DNA of 64,000 bases, from NCBI GenBank assembly GCA_964500415.1, contig CAZCOB010000006.1, forward strand, positions 1 through 64,000, given 5' to 3'. The DNA is from JAFGPF01 sp964500415. GTDB taxonomy: Bacteria; Chloroflexota; Dehalococcoidia; Dehalococcoidales; RBG-16-60-22. The notes beneath the pieces are model-generated. The model was not told where the DNA came from. It did no database searches and saw only the letters and a list, made by a program, of their open reading frames with translations. A program made the translations under genes and the position numbers. Of this stretch, positions 24,350 through 32,756 are shown piece by piece (position 1 is the stretch's first letter; every line of letters starts with the position of its first letter).

Positions 24350-24742
24350 TTAAACCCTTCTCCTTTTAGGAGGGCGGCAGCCACCATGCGGAATGGGTGT
24401 TACATCTCTGATTCCTGTAATATAAAGTCCGGAACCCTGCAGCGAGCGGATAGCCGCTTCGCGGCCGCTGCCCGGACCCTTGATAAAGACTTCGACCTGA
24501 CGCAGGCCGTGTATCATAGCTTTCCGTGCGGCATCGCGGGCGGCCATTTGAGCCGCATAAGGCGTGCCTTTACGTGAACCCTTGAAACCGGCCGTGCCCG
24601 AGCTTCCCCAGGCCAGGGCGTTCCCCTGCAGGTCGGTGAGGGTTACAATGGTATTGTTAAAGCTGGACTGGATATATGCCCGACCCGTAGGGACCGATTT
24701 CCGTTCCCGCCTCCTTGTTTTGGTTTTTTTCTTCTGTGCCAC
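24350..24742 (-). CDS. rpsK: 30S ribosomal protein S11
   Basis: The 130-residue protein has the S11 core AYIQSSFNNTIVTLTDLQGNALAW and the conserved end ITGIRDVTPIPHGGCRPPKRRRV. It forms part of the 30S platform and mRNA exit site. It lies between rpsM (25 bases upstream) and rpsD, as in the standard alpha operon. Confidence 0.97.
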   Translation of the reverse strand: MAQKKKTKTRRRERKSVPTGRAYIQSSFNNTIVTLTDLQGNALAWGSSGTAGFKGSRKGTPYAAQMAARDAARKAMIHGLRQVEVFIKGPGSGREAAIRSLQGSGLYITGIRDVTPIPHGGCRPPKRRRV

Positions 24743-24767
24743 CCTGTCCTCCTTGCAGGCTCACTTA

Positions 24768-25157
24768 TTATTTCTTAGACATGCCGCGCTTCTGGCCTCG
24801 GCCGGCTACCGTCTTGCGTACGCCGCGCTTGGTGCGAGCGTTGGTGCGTGTTCGCTGGCCTCTTACCGGCAGGCCAAAGCGGTGCCTGAGACCGCGGTAG
24901 CTGCCGATTTCAACCAGGCGCTTGATATTGAAATTAACTTCTTTCCTGAGTTCGCCTTCGACGCGGTATTGCTTATCGATGATTTCACGTAGCTTGTTGA
25001 CCTCGTCATCGGTGAGGTCTTTAACCTTGGTTTCCGGCGCGATTTGCGCCTGGGATAGAATTTTATAGCTCTGCGCACGGCCGATACCGTATATATATTG
25101 CAACGATACCCACGTCTGCTTGTTTACCGGTATATCTACTCCAGAAATACGTGGCAT
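24768..25157 (-). CDS. rpsM: 30S ribosomal protein S13
   Basis: The 129-residue protein begins with ISGVDIPVNKQTWVSLQYIYGIG and ends in the basic block RGQRTRTNARTKRGVRKTVAG typical of S13, which contacts the P-site tRNA and the 50S bridge. Four in-frame blocks match the family throughout and length is slightly above the common 120-125. It follows rpmJ by 25 bases. Confidence 0.97.
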   Translation of the reverse strand: MPRISGVDIPVNKQTWVSLQYIYGIGRAQSYKILSQAQIAPETKVKDLTDDEVNKLREIIDKQYRVEGELRKEVNFNIKRLVEIGSYRGLRHRFGLPVRGQRTRTNARTKRGVRKTVAGRGQKRGMSKK

Positions 25158-25182
25158 TTACTTCCTCCTTGCTCCCCGAACA

Positions 25183-25296
25183 TTACCCTTGCCTCTGTTT
25201 ATGCTTCGGGTTGCTGCAAATAATCCTGACCACTCCGCGCCGCCGCACCACCTTGCATTTTTCACATCTAACTTTTACTGAAGCTCTAACTTTCAT
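25183..25296 (-). CDS. rpmJ: 50S ribosomal protein L36 (zinc-binding form)
   Basis: This 37-codon gene encodes MKVRASVKVRCEKCKVVRRR followed by GVVRIICSNPKHKQRQG. Cys11, Cys14, Cys27 and His32 form the zinc site of C+ L36. It is a structural protein of the 50S subunit and sits in its normal place between infA and rpsM. Every residue block fits the family and length is exact. Confidence 0.96.
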   Translation of the reverse strand: MKVRASVKVRCEKCKVVRRRGVVRIICSNPKHKQRQG

Positions 25297-25312
25297 GATG
25301 CTAACCTTTATC

Positions 25313-25531
25313 TTACTTGAGCCGGTAGGTAATTCTACCACGTTTCAGGTCGTAGGGTGAGAGTTCTATTAAAACCTTATCGCCGGGTAGGACCCTGATG
25401 TAGTGCATTCTTATCTTGCCCGAAATATGAGCCAGCACCTCGTGCCCGTTGGGTAGTTCGACACGAAACATTGCGTTTGGCAGGGCCTCGACTACCGTCC
25501 CCTCAACCTCTATGGCCTCTTTTTTAGCCAT
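25313..25531 (-). CDS. infA: Translation initiation factor IF-1
   Basis: The 72-residue OB-fold protein has MAKKEAIEVEGTVVEALPNA, HISGKIRMHYIRVLPGDKV and ends YDLKRGRITYRLK, diagnostic of IF-1. It binds the 30S A-site during initiation. Its ATG lies inside the end of map (8-base overlap), so the two are translationally coupled. Confidence 0.97.
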   Translation of the reverse strand: MAKKEAIEVEGTVVEALPNAMFRVELPNGHEVLAHISGKIRMHYIRVLPGDKVLIELSPYDLKRGRITYRLK

Positions 25532-26300
25532 GAATTACCTTCGTCAACACCTCCGGTTTATTATCATCTATAGCAATGGTATGTTCAAAGTGCGCCGACA
25601 GGCTGCCATCGGCGGTGAGCACCGTCCAGTGGTCGTCGGCTACCCGCGTATGCCAGTCGCCGACATTCAACATAGGTTCGAGCGCGATGGCCATGCCTTT
25701 TTTAAGTACCGGGCCCGTTCCCGGCTGCAGACCGTACGGCGGTTCGGTGCAGTTGGGTATCTGAGGGTCCTCGTGCATTTCGCGGCCGATGCCGTGACCG
25801 GTATATTCACGCACTACCGAATATCCTTTCGATTCCGCGTATTTCTGGATGGCCGCCGAAACGTCGCCGAGTTTCGCCCCGGCACGGGCGGCGGCAATGC
25901 CCTTTTCCAGGCAAGCCCGGGTTGTATCTATAAGGCGTTTTGCCTCCTGGCTTATTTCGCCGACGCCTACGGTTACCGCAGCGTCACCGTGATAACCATT
26001 ATATACGACGCCAAAGTCGAGGGAAACAATATCGCTGTCTTTAAGTGCTTTATCGCCCGGAATCCCGTGCACTATCTCGTCGTTTACGGACACGCAGAGA
26101 TTGGCCGGAAAGCCGTGATAGCCATGAAAGGAAGACTCGGCTCCCAGCCTTTTCATTTCCCTCTCGGCGATGATGTCCAGTTCCTTAGTCTTCATACCCG
26201 GTTTAATCTGCTCGCTTAATATTTTCAAGACTTTGGCGACTATATTACCGGCCTCTCGCATTTTAGAAATTTCTTTTTCAGATTTAATGACAATTCCCAT
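25524..26300 (-). CDS. map: Methionine aminopeptidase, type I
   Basis: The 258-residue protein has the pita-bread fold motifs with all five metal ligands visible in context: SLDFGVVYNGYHGDAAVT, TGHGIGREMHEDP and the late ALEPML and FEHTIAI. It removes initiator methionine from nascent proteins. It lacks an N-terminal SH3-like extension, so it is type Ia. It sits between adk and infA, 15 bases downstream of adk, as in many Gram-positive-type spc operons. Confidence 0.97.
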   Translation of the reverse strand: MGIVIKSEKEISKMREAGNIVAKVLKILSEQIKPGMKTKELDIIAEREMKRLGAESSFHGYHGFPANLCVSVNDEIVHGIPGDKALKDSDIVSLDFGVVYNGYHGDAAVTVGVGEISQEAKRLIDTTRACLEKGIAAARAGAKLGDVSAAIQKYAESKGYSVVREYTGHGIGREMHEDPQIPNCTEPPYGLQPGTGPVLKKGMAIALEPMLNVGDWHTRVADDHWTVLTADGSLSAHFEHTIAIDDNKPEVLTKVIHG

Positions 26301-26315
26301 CCGGTGGCATTCCTC

Positions 26316-26957
26316 CTAACGCAGGGCGGCGACTACCCTCTCATTTACCTCGGCCGCGCTGCCCTCGCCGTTTATCTCCAGTAGCTTACCTGCCTTTTTA
26401 TAATAATCAATAAGAGGGGACGTCTCCGTAAAATAAACCTTCAAGCGGTTTTTAATTGTCTCGACGTTATCATCGGCGCGCTGGTATAGCTCGCCGCCAC
26501 AGCGGTCGCACCTGCCCTTAACCTTCGGCGGTGAGTCCACCTCATGGTAGGGAGCCTGACAGTTACGGCAAATCCAGCGTCCGCTTAACCTTTTTAAGAG
26601 TTCTCCCTCCGATACCTTTATATAAACCACCTTGTCGATTGCTTTCGATTGTTCCGCCAGGGCTTTATCCAGAGCCTTAGCCTGCCGTATATTCCTGGGA
26701 AAGCCATCCAGAACCGCCCCGTTTTTACAGTCCGGAGCGCCCAGCCTCTCCAGCACCATCTGTATCGTTATCTCGTCGGGAACCAGTTGCCCCTTCTCCA
26801 TGTACACCCTGGCCTGTTTACCCAGTTCGGTCTCCTGAGCCAGCGCCTGGCGAAACAGGTCGCCGGAGGCCACCTGTACCAGCTCCAGTTTCTCGGCCAG
26901 CATTACGGCCTGGGTACCTTTCCCCGCCCCGGGGGCTCCCAAAAGTATAATATACAC
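26316..26957 (-). CDS. adk: Adenylate kinase (zinc-lid form)
   Basis: The 213-residue protein starts at a GTG and has the P-loop GAPGAGKGTQ, the DGFPRN motif, and a long LID domain with a zinc site CRNCQAPYHEVDSPPKVKGR then CDRCGG. It balances AMP, ADP and ATP in the cytoplasm. The four-Cys zinc lid is common in Gram-positive and thermophilic lineages. It follows secY by 8 bases. Confidence 0.97.
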   Translation of the reverse strand: MYIILLGAPGAGKGTQAVMLAEKLELVQVASGDLFRQALAQETELGKQARVYMEKGQLVPDEITIQMVLERLGAPDCKNGAVLDGFPRNIRQAKALDKALAEQSKAIDKVVYIKVSEGELLKRLSGRWICRNCQAPYHEVDSPPKVKGRCDRCGGELYQRADDNVETIKNRLKVYFTETSPLIDYYKKAGKLLEINGEGSAAEVNERVVAALR

Positions 26958-26965
26958 CTTTACTC

Positions 26966-28276
26966 CTATTTAATAAAGCCTTCATAGCGCCGCATGACCA
27001 GCTGCGCTTCGAGCTGCTTCATAGTATCCAGCACGACACCCACCACGATAAGCATACCGAGGCTGGATAACTGTATCTGCTGGACGTTGGTTACCGTCCT
27101 CGCCAGGAAGGGCATCACCGCCACGAAGGCGAGAAAGAGTGCTCCTGCCCAGGTGATGCGGTTGATGACTCCGCTGAGATAAGTGGCGGTGTTTTTCCCC
27201 GGCCTTATCCCCGGAATAAAGCCTCCCTGCTTCTGCAAGGTACCCGGTAGGTCCTGCTGCTGATAGGTTACCAGGGTGTAGAAGAAAGTAAAAGCTACCG
27301 CTAAAACAAAGTAAAAAATCCAGTAGAACGCGCCTGTAGGCAGGGCGGTATCGGGACTGAACCAGCGTACGACTGAGCTTGCGAAGCCAGGCTCGTTCGG
27401 ATTGGCGAACCAGCCGGCGACAAGGCCTGGAAAGAGCACCACCGACATGGCGAAGATAAGGGGTATCATACCGGCGCTGTTTACCCGCATGGGTATATGC
27501 GTTGACCCGGACTGCCGGTACATGCGGCCGCCGCGAAAGACGCTGCGGGCATATTGTACCGGAATACGGCGGTGCGCCTCGGTAAATATAACGATAAGAA
27601 TGATGGTAACGAGAATGATAGCAATATAGACCAACAGCCCCAGGGGATTTCCTTTGGCCAGGAAACCCTGCTGTATCAGCTGAGGGTATCCAGCGACGAT
27701 ACCGCCGAATATTATGATGGATATACCGTTGCCGATGCCGTACTCGGTAATAAGCTCTCCCAGCCAGACCAGGAAAATGGTGCCGGCTATCAGCGATATC
27801 ACTATGGCGGTGGTGGGCAGGGGGTCGGCGCCGCTGACAGCCCCGGCACGCTGGAGCAGTACCAGTTGCCCGTAACCGGAGAGACCGGCCAGGGGTATCG
27901 TAAGCCAGTGTGTAATCAAATTAATCTTATTCCTGCCGGATTCCCCTTCCTGTGAGAGGGCTTGCAGGCGCGGGATAACCGGCACCAGAAGTATCATGAT
28001 GATGGAGGCCGTAATATAAGGATAAACGCCCATCGAGGCCACGCTGAACTGCCTCATGGCGCCGCCGCTGAAAAGGTTGAGCATGCCCAGCAGGGCATTA
28101 CTCTCGAATAGCTCCTGGAGAACCAGAGGGTTCACGCCCGGCAGCGGTACGTGGGCGACAAAGCGGAAAATTACCAGGATCAAAACGGTGGTCAGGATCC
28201 GGCGCCGGAGGTCGGGCAGGCTGAAGGCATCTATCATGGCCTGCAGCAGTCTGGGTCTACTTGGCCTTTGCCGCAT
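26966..28276 (-). CDS. secY: Preprotein translocase subunit SecY
   Basis: The 436-residue protein has ten hydrophobic segments and SecY landmarks: VPLPGVN after the first helix, GIGNGISIIIFGGIVAGYP, RRIPVQYARSV and LPGTLQKQGGFIPGIRPGK. It forms the membrane channel for Sec export, driven by SecA (57120-59759). I keep the start at 28276 because GAGGAGG lies just upstream, although it overlaps rplO by 20 bases. The internal ATG at 28237 is a possible alternative with a weaker ribosome-binding site. Confidence 0.95.
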   Translation of the reverse strand: MRQRPSRPRLLQAMIDAFSLPDLRRRILTTVLILVIFRFVAHVPLPGVNPLVLQELFESNALLGMLNLFSGGAMRQFSVASMGVYPYITASIIMILLVPVIPRLQALSQEGESGRNKINLITHWLTIPLAGLSGYGQLVLLQRAGAVSGADPLPTTAIVISLIAGTIFLVWLGELITEYGIGNGISIIIFGGIVAGYPQLIQQGFLAKGNPLGLLVYIAIILVTIILIVIFTEAHRRIPVQYARSVFRGGRMYRQSGSTHIPMRVNSAGMIPLIFAMSVVLFPGLVAGWFANPNEPGFASSVVRWFSPDTALPTGAFYWIFYFVLAVAFTFFYTLVTYQQQDLPGTLQKQGGFIPGIRPGKNTATYLSGVINRITWAGALFLAFVAVMPFLARTVTNVQQIQLSSLGMLIVVGVVLDTMKQLEAQLVMRRYEGFIK

Positions 28277-28724
28277 CCTCTACCTCCTCAACTTTACCAC
28301 CGGCTGCCTCTATACTGGCTCTAGCTGAAGCCGAGAATTTATGCGCCCTGACGGTAAGAGAACGGTCGATATCGCCGCCGGCCAGAATCTTGATGGGGTT
28401 TTTCAGTGATTTGATAATACCTGCCGCCAGCATCTGCTCCGGTGTTACCTCGCTACCTGAATCGAACGCATTAAGCGCGCCGACCTTGACGGTGCTGTAC
28501 TCCGTGCGGAAGATGTTCGTAAAGCCGCGTTTCCTGGGCAGGCGCTCGATTAAAGGCAGCTGGCCGCCCTCGAAACCAGGACGCATCTTATAGCCGGCAC
28601 GGGACTTCTGTCCCTTGCAGCCGCGCCCGGAATAGGTGCCGCGATTACTCCCGTCACCGCGACCTACCCGCTTACCGGCTTTTCTGGAACCGGTTGCCGG
28701 GGCGATATTATTCTGTCTTATCAA
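28257..28724 (-). CDS. rplO: 50S ribosomal protein L15
   Basis: The 155-residue protein begins with the glycine-rich RNA-binding stretch GSRKAGKRVGRGDGSNRGTY and GRGCKGQKSRAG, then FEGGQLPLIERLPRKRGF, all L15 marks. It is a late-assembly 50S protein. Its start overlaps rpmD by 17 bases and its end overlaps the secY start, so a run of three genes is translationally coupled. Confidence 0.96.
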   Translation of the reverse strand: MIRQNNIAPATGSRKAGKRVGRGDGSNRGTYSGRGCKGQKSRAGYKMRPGFEGGQLPLIERLPRKRGFTNIFRTEYSTVKVGALNAFDSGSEVTPEQMLAAGIIKSLKNPIKILAGGDIDRSLTVRAHKFSASARASIEAAGGKVEEVEDAAKAK

Positions 28725-28902
28725 TCTCTTCCTCCACTTTAACCAGGTGTCTTACCTTGTTAATCATGCCTCTAATGGCGTTCGTATCTTCATGGACAAC
28801 GCTCTGGTTAAGCCGGTGAAAACCCAGCGATTTCAGGGTTCTCTTCTGGCTTTCCTCATAGCCGATGCCGCTTTTAATCCAGGTAACCCTTATTTTACTC
28901 AC
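28708..28902 (-). CDS. rpmD: 50S ribosomal protein L30
   Basis: The 64-residue protein has the L30 pattern KIRVTWIKSGIGYEESQKRTLKSLGFHRLNQSV split over the fold, followed by NKVRHLVKVEE. It is a small 50S protein of the spc operon between rpsE (8-base overlap) and rplO. Length is normal for bacteria. Confidence 0.95.
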   Translation of the reverse strand: MSKIRVTWIKSGIGYEESQKRTLKSLGFHRLNQSVVHEDTNAIRGMINKVRHLVKVEEEIDKTE

Positions 28903-29419
28903 TGGGGGCTGTCTCCCCGGCGCTGACGGATGGTTTGCGTTTGGCTATTTCGTCTTTCGGGATTTTCAACTCGCTGAGGCCTTTAATAGTCGCCTTAGCT
29001 ACGTTAATGTGGTTGGACGAACCGAGCGATTTCGTCAGGATGTCCTTGATTCCCGCCGCCTCAAGTACCGCCCGAACGCTGCCGCCGGCGATAACCCCGG
29101 TGCCCGGCGTGGCCGGTTTTAATAAAACCCTGGCGGCTCCGAAGACCGCCGTGATTTCATGCGGGATGGTACTGCCGACCAACGGCACCTTGATTAAATT
29201 TTTCCTGGCTTGAGCGCCGCCTTTACTGATAGCGGCGGGAACTTCATTGGCCTTGCCGATGCCCAGGCCGACATAACCCTCGCCATCACCGGTTACCACC
29301 AGGGCGCTGAAACGGAGGCGCTTGCCGCCTTTCATCACCTTGGCGACGCGGTTTACGTCGATAAGTTTATCGTTAAGATTTAGATCGACCGGGTCAATAC
29401 GACTTATAGGTTGTTTCAT
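28895..29419 (-). CDS. rpsE: 30S ribosomal protein S5
   Basis: The 174-residue protein has the double-stranded RNA-binding S5 domain (DVNRVAKVMKGGKRLRFSAL) and the C-terminal domain motif GSTIPHEITAVFGAARVLLKPA then GTGVIAGG. It takes part in decoding accuracy on the 30S subunit. It follows rplR by 20 bases in standard spc order. Confidence 0.97.
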   Translation of the reverse strand: MKQPISRIDPVDLNLNDKLIDVNRVAKVMKGGKRLRFSALVVTGDGEGYVGLGIGKANEVPAAISKGGAQARKNLIKVPLVGSTIPHEITAVFGAARVLLKPATPGTGVIAGGSVRAVLEAAGIKDILTKSLGSSNHINVAKATIKGLSELKIPKDEIAKRKPSVSAGETAPSE

Positions 29420-29439
29420 CAGACCTGCATCGTCCTCTC

Positions 29440-29805
29440 TTAGAAGTTAAGGCCACCCTTCCGGGCTGCCTCCGCCAGGGCTTTTACCCTGCCGTGATAC
29501 TTGAAGCCGCCGCGGTCAAAGGCTACCTGGCTGACACCTTTATCAACGGCGCGTTTGGCCAGCAACGAGCCGACCAATTCAGCCCGGCTGGTCTTCGATT
29601 TTCCTTTCGAGTCGCTTACAACTTCCATTTCGAGACTGGAAGCGGAGACCAGCGTATGTCCCCGTGAATCGTCAATCACCTGGGCGTAAATATGGTTCAG
29701 GCTGCGGAAAACGCACAGGCGCGGTCGGGAGTCGTTGCCGTTTGCCTTCTGCCTGACCCGGTAATGTCTTCTGCGACGTGCCTCTCTGGTTGTCGATTTT
29801 CTCAT
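29440..29805 (-). CDS. rplR: 50S ribosomal protein L18
   Basis: The 121-residue protein has RRRHYRVRQKANGNDSRPRL, RSLNHIYAQVIDD and the terminal FDRGGFKYHGRVKALAEAAR, characteristic of L18, which binds 5S rRNA in the central protuberance. It starts 5 bases after rplF and precedes rpsE. Confidence 0.97.
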   Translation of the reverse strand: MRKSTTREARRRRHYRVRQKANGNDSRPRLCVFRSLNHIYAQVIDDSRGHTLVSASSLEMEVVSDSKGKSKTSRAELVGSLLAKRAVDKGVSQVAFDRGGFKYHGRVKALAEAARKGGLNF

Positions 29806-29810
29806 GTTAG

Positions 29811-30359
29811 TTACCTGCCAACGACCTTGCCGGCTTTACCTGGTTTCAGATGCACCACTTCTCCGGCGTATCTGATGCCCTTGCCTTTATAAGCATCGGG
29901 GGGGCGGATAGCCCTGATTTCAGCCGCCATCTCGCCGACGTCTTCTTTATTAATACCGCTGACTTTAATCCGGTTATTGCCTTCGACCGATAGAGTCAAT
30001 CCCGGCAGGGGGTTCACCTCGACCGTGTGAGAGAAACCGATGCGCAGCACCAGTTTTTCGCCGACTTTCTCGGCGCGATATCCCACGCCGACAATTTCCA
30101 GCGTCTTCTCGAAGCCTTTGGACACCCCGTCCACCATGTTCGCCAGGAGGCTCCGAGCCAGTCCGTGGTAGGCGCGGTGCTTCTTACTCTCGCTCGGTCG
30201 GTTCACGGTCAGGGTATTACCCTCCAGGTTGACGAGCATTTCACCGGGAATGGAGCGGCTGAGCTCACCCTTGGGGCCCTTTACCATAACATTATTGCCC
30301 GTGATATTGACCGTCACTCCTGACGGTACGGTTATCGGCATTTTACCTATTCTAGACAT
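29811..30359 (-). CDS. rplF: 50S ribosomal protein L6
   Basis: The 182-residue protein has two L6 repeats, starting MSRIGKMPITVPSGVTVNI, and the C-terminal signature PPDAYKGKGIRYAGEVVHLKPGK. It lies near the sarcin-ricin loop of the 50S subunit. It is 19 bases downstream of rpsH, in canonical order and length. Confidence 0.97.
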   Translation of the reverse strand: MSRIGKMPITVPSGVTVNITGNNVMVKGPKGELSRSIPGEMLVNLEGNTLTVNRPSESKKHRAYHGLARSLLANMVDGVSKGFEKTLEIVGVGYRAEKVGEKLVLRIGFSHTVEVNPLPGLTLSVEGNNRIKVSGINKEDVGEMAAEIRAIRPPDAYKGKGIRYAGEVVHLKPGKAGKVVGR

Positions 30360-30378
30360 CTATCACTCCGGAAGTGGT

Positions 30379-30777
30379 TTACCATATATAACATAATAAT
30401 TCGCCGCCGGAACCCTGCTGCCAGGCTTGCTGTCCCGTTCTGAGACCTGTGGAGGTGGAGACGATAGCAATACCCAGGCCGCCGTAAACACGGGGGATTT
30501 CTCTCTTCTGCACGTATACCCTGAGCCCCGGCTTGCTGACGCGTTTTAACCCTGAAATAACCGGTTTGTTATCGTCCAGATACCGCAGTTGTATTTTTAT
30601 TACCCGGTGCGGCTTATCCTTGACTACCTCGTAATCGGTAATGAAGCCTTCCTCTTTGAGGATTCTGGCAATAGAAAGTTTTATCTTGGAAGCAGGCATC
30701 ATGACACTATCGTGCCGTACCATGATGGCATTTCTTATCCGGGTTAACATATCGGCAATTGGGTCTGTCACTGTCAT
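30379..30777 (-). CDS. rpsH: 30S ribosomal protein S8
   Basis: The 132-residue protein starts DPIADMLTRIRNAIMVRH and ends with the S8 signature GGLGIAIVSTSTGL then GSGGELLCYIW. It binds the 16S central domain and in E. coli represses the spc operon, though whether that applies here is unknown. It follows rpsN by 22 bases. Confidence 0.97.
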   Translation of the reverse strand: MTVTDPIADMLTRIRNAIMVRHDSVMMPASKIKLSIARILKEEGFITDYEVVKDKPHRVIKIQLRYLDDNKPVISGLKRVSKPGLRVYVQKREIPRVYGGLGIAIVSTSTGLRTGQQAWQQGSGGELLCYIW

Positions 30778-30799
30778 TCCTTATATCCCTTATTTAAAT

Positions 30800-30985
30800 T
30801 TACCAGCTGGACTTTCTTACGCCCGGCAGTTTGGCTTCCAGCGCCAGTTTCCGGAAGCATATCCGGCATATGCCGAACTTGCGTATATAAGCCCGGGGTC
30901 GACCGCACATTTGACAACGGTGGTACTGCCGTACCGGATACTTGGACGTACGCCGAGCCTTGGCTACCATTGACTTCTTGGCCAT
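30800..30985 (-). CDS. rpsN: 30S ribosomal protein S14, zinc-binding (type Z)
   Basis: The 61-residue protein is the short S14 with two Cys pairs, CQMCGRPRAY and CRICFRKLA, forming a zinc ribbon. Its end, LPGVRKSSW, is the usual one for this form. It occupies the position after rplE and is separated from it by two bases. The zinc form is common in Gram-positive bacteria, Chloroflexota and thermophiles. Confidence 0.96.
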   Translation of the reverse strand: MAKKSMVAKARRTSKYPVRQYHRCQMCGRPRAYIRKFGICRICFRKLALEAKLPGVRKSSW

Positions 30986-30987
30986 AA

Positions 30988-31539
30988 CTAACTTACTCCA
31001 TCCTTGGCGAAGGGCATTCCCAGCAATTCCAACAGGTGTTTACCGTCTTCATCATTCTCAGCCGTGGTGATAACGGATATTTCTATTCCTCTTACTTTAT
31101 CGATTTTGTCATATTCTATTTCCGGGAACAGTATTTGTTCCCTTATTCCCAGCGTATAGTTACCCCGGCCGTCAAAGGAGTCCGGGGAGACTCCCTGGAA
31201 TTCGTGCATGCGGGGGAGCACCGCATTGACCAGCTTATCAAAAAAGTCATACATGCGTTCGCCCCTTAGTGTTACCTTCATACCGATGGGCATCCCCGTC
31301 CTTAACCGGAAAGCGGCGATGGATTTCTTGGCGCGGGTAATCACGGCGTGTTGTCCGGCGATGGCCACCAGGTCCTGCTCCGCCGCTTCCAGTGCCTTGG
31401 CATTGGAAATAGCCTCGCCTACGCCGATGTTGAGCACAATTTTCTCCAGGCGGGGCACCTGCATAATATTACTGTACCCGCAAATCTCCATCAGGCGGGG
31501 TATAACCTCTTCGCGGTATTTTTCTTTCAGTCTGGCCAT
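30988..31539 (-). CDS. rplE: 50S ribosomal protein L5
   Basis: From the ATG at 31539 the protein is 183 residues (MARLKEKYREEVIPRLME) and shows PRLEKIVLNIGVGEA, RLRTGMPIGMKVTLRG and FPEIEYDKIDKVRGIEI, the L5 signature. It binds 5S rRNA and contacts S13. A TTG at 31548 would add three residues and overlap rplX. The Shine-Dalgarno GAGGTGA lies in the rplX end at a distance allowing either start. Confidence 0.96.
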   Translation of the reverse strand: MARLKEKYREEVIPRLMEICGYSNIMQVPRLEKIVLNIGVGEAISNAKALEAAEQDLVAIAGQHAVITRAKKSIAAFRLRTGMPIGMKVTLRGERMYDFFDKLVNAVLPRMHEFQGVSPDSFDGRGNYTLGIREQILFPEIEYDKIDKVRGIEISVITTAENDEDGKHLLELLGMPFAKDGVS

Positions 31540-31540
31540 A

Positions 31541-31852
31541 TTATTCAATCACCTCGCCGCAGGCCCGGCAGATTCTCACCCTGCGGCCGTCTTCAAGTTT
31601 CCGGAAGCCGATACGCCCCGGCTTGTTGCATTTATCGCAGAGCAACATGAGATTGGAGATATCGACGGGTGCCTCCAAGTCGATGATACCAGCCTGTTTG
31701 ACGGCTCCCCTGGCTTTTGAATGTTTTTTAATGAAGTTGATACCCTCGATTATTACCTGCTGTTTCCTGGGATAGGCAAAGCGTACCTTTCCTTTTTTGC
31801 CCCGGTCCTTGCCGGCAATAACCAGCACCGTATCGTTTTTCCTTATTTTCAT
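31541..31852 (-). CDS. rplX: 50S ribosomal protein L24
   Basis: The 103-residue protein has the KOW motif in KNDTVLVIAGKDRGKKGKV and the late VMLLCDKC-like segment NLMLLCDKCNKPGRIGFR. Two CxxC pairs (CDKC, CRAC) near the end may bind zinc. It starts 50S assembly. It is 11 bases from rplN. Confidence 0.96.
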   Translation of the reverse strand: MKIRKNDTVLVIAGKDRGKKGKVRFAYPRKQQVIIEGINFIKKHSKARGAVKQAGIIDLEAPVDISNLMLLCDKCNKPGRIGFRKLEDGRRVRICRACGEVIE

Positions 31853-31863
31853 AATTATCTGCC

Positions 31864-32232
31864 TTATAAAACCTCTGGCGCCAGGGATATAATTTTAGAA
31901 TAGTTTTTATCTCGCAGCTCTCTGGCTACCGGACCGAAGATACGGGTTCCTTTAGGTTCATTTTTATCTGTTAGAATGACGGCTGCATTTTCATCGAATC
32001 TGATGTAAGAGCCGTCAGGGCGCCGGTAGGGGTGGGAGGTGCGAACGACGACGGCACGCACGACATCGCCCTTCTTGGTGCCGGCGTTGGGTATAGCCTT
32101 TTTTACGGAAGCGACGATAATATCTCCCACACGAGCGTACTTCCTTCTAGTGCCGCCAAGTACGTTGATACACATAATTTCACGGGCGCCCGTGTTATCT
32201 GCTACCCTGAGCCGGCTCTGCATCTGAATCAT
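31864..32232 (-). CDS. rplN: 50S ribosomal protein L14
   Basis: The 122-residue protein begins MIQMQSRLRVADNTGAREIM and contains the L14 signature FDENAAVILTDKNEPKGTRIFGPVARELR in two parts. It forms part of the intersubunit bridge and factor-binding region. It lies 18 bases after rpsQ in S10-spc order. Confidence 0.97.
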   Translation of the reverse strand: MIQMQSRLRVADNTGAREIMCINVLGGTRRKYARVGDIIVASVKKAIPNAGTKKGDVVRAVVVRTSHPYRRPDGSYIRFDENAAVILTDKNEPKGTRIFGPVARELRDKNYSKIISLAPEVL

Positions 32233-32250
32233 GACTGTTTCACCAAAATC

Positions 32251-32535
32251 CTAAGTTGTTATCTCCTGGGGCTTAATTTCCGTAACTTCTCCTTTGGTTA
32301 CTATTTCCGCTACCCGCCATCTCTTTAACTTGGAGGTCGGGCGGGTTTCAATAATCTTTACCGTGTCGCCGATTTTGCTCTGGTTCTTTTCGTCATGAGC
32401 GTAGTATTTAACGACTCTTTTAATGGTCTTCTTATACAGCGGATGACGCTTGGGTGTGTCCACGGCGACGACCACCGTCTTATTCATTTTATCGTTTACG
32501 ACCTTGCCGAATCTGGTCTTGCGTTTTTCTTCCAT
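32251..32535 (-). CDS. rpsQ: 30S ribosomal protein S17
   Basis: The 94-residue OB-fold protein has GKVVNDKMNKTVVVAVDTPK, IGDTVKIIETRP and SKLKRWRVAEIV, typical of S17, which binds the 16S 5' domain. It carries a short extra C-terminal tail (EVTEIKPQEITT). It lies 11 bases downstream of rpmC. Confidence 0.96.
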   Translation of the reverse strand: MEEKRKTRFGKVVNDKMNKTVVVAVDTPKRHPLYKKTIKRVVKYYAHDEKNQSKIGDTVKIIETRPTSKLKRWRVAEIVTKGEVTEIKPQEITT

Positions 32536-32546
32536 AATACCCTAAC

Positions 32547-32744
32547 CTACCTTATACCCAGGTCTCTTTCCGTGATAACGGTTTTCAAGCGGGCAATCTT
32601 CTTTTTAACCCTCCGCACCTCGCGGTGGTTCACCAGTTGCTTGGTGGCCAGGCGAAAGCGCAGGTTAAAAAGCTCCTCGTGGGTTTCTTCCAGTTGCTTT
32701 TTTAAATCGTCGTTATTGAGTGCCCTGAACTCATCAAGTTTCAA
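32547..32744 (-). CDS. rpmC: 50S ribosomal protein L29
   Basis: The 65-residue helical protein has the L29 pattern KLDEFRALNNDDLKKQLEE, ELFNLRFRLATKQL and the conserved NHREVRRVKKKIARLKTV. It lies at the exit-tunnel rim that binds SRP and trigger factor. It sits 12 bases after rplP. Confidence 0.95.
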   Translation of the reverse strand: MKLDEFRALNNDDLKKQLEETHEELFNLRFRLATKQLVNHREVRRVKKKIARLKTVITERDLGIR

Positions 32745-32756
32745 TATAATTACTCC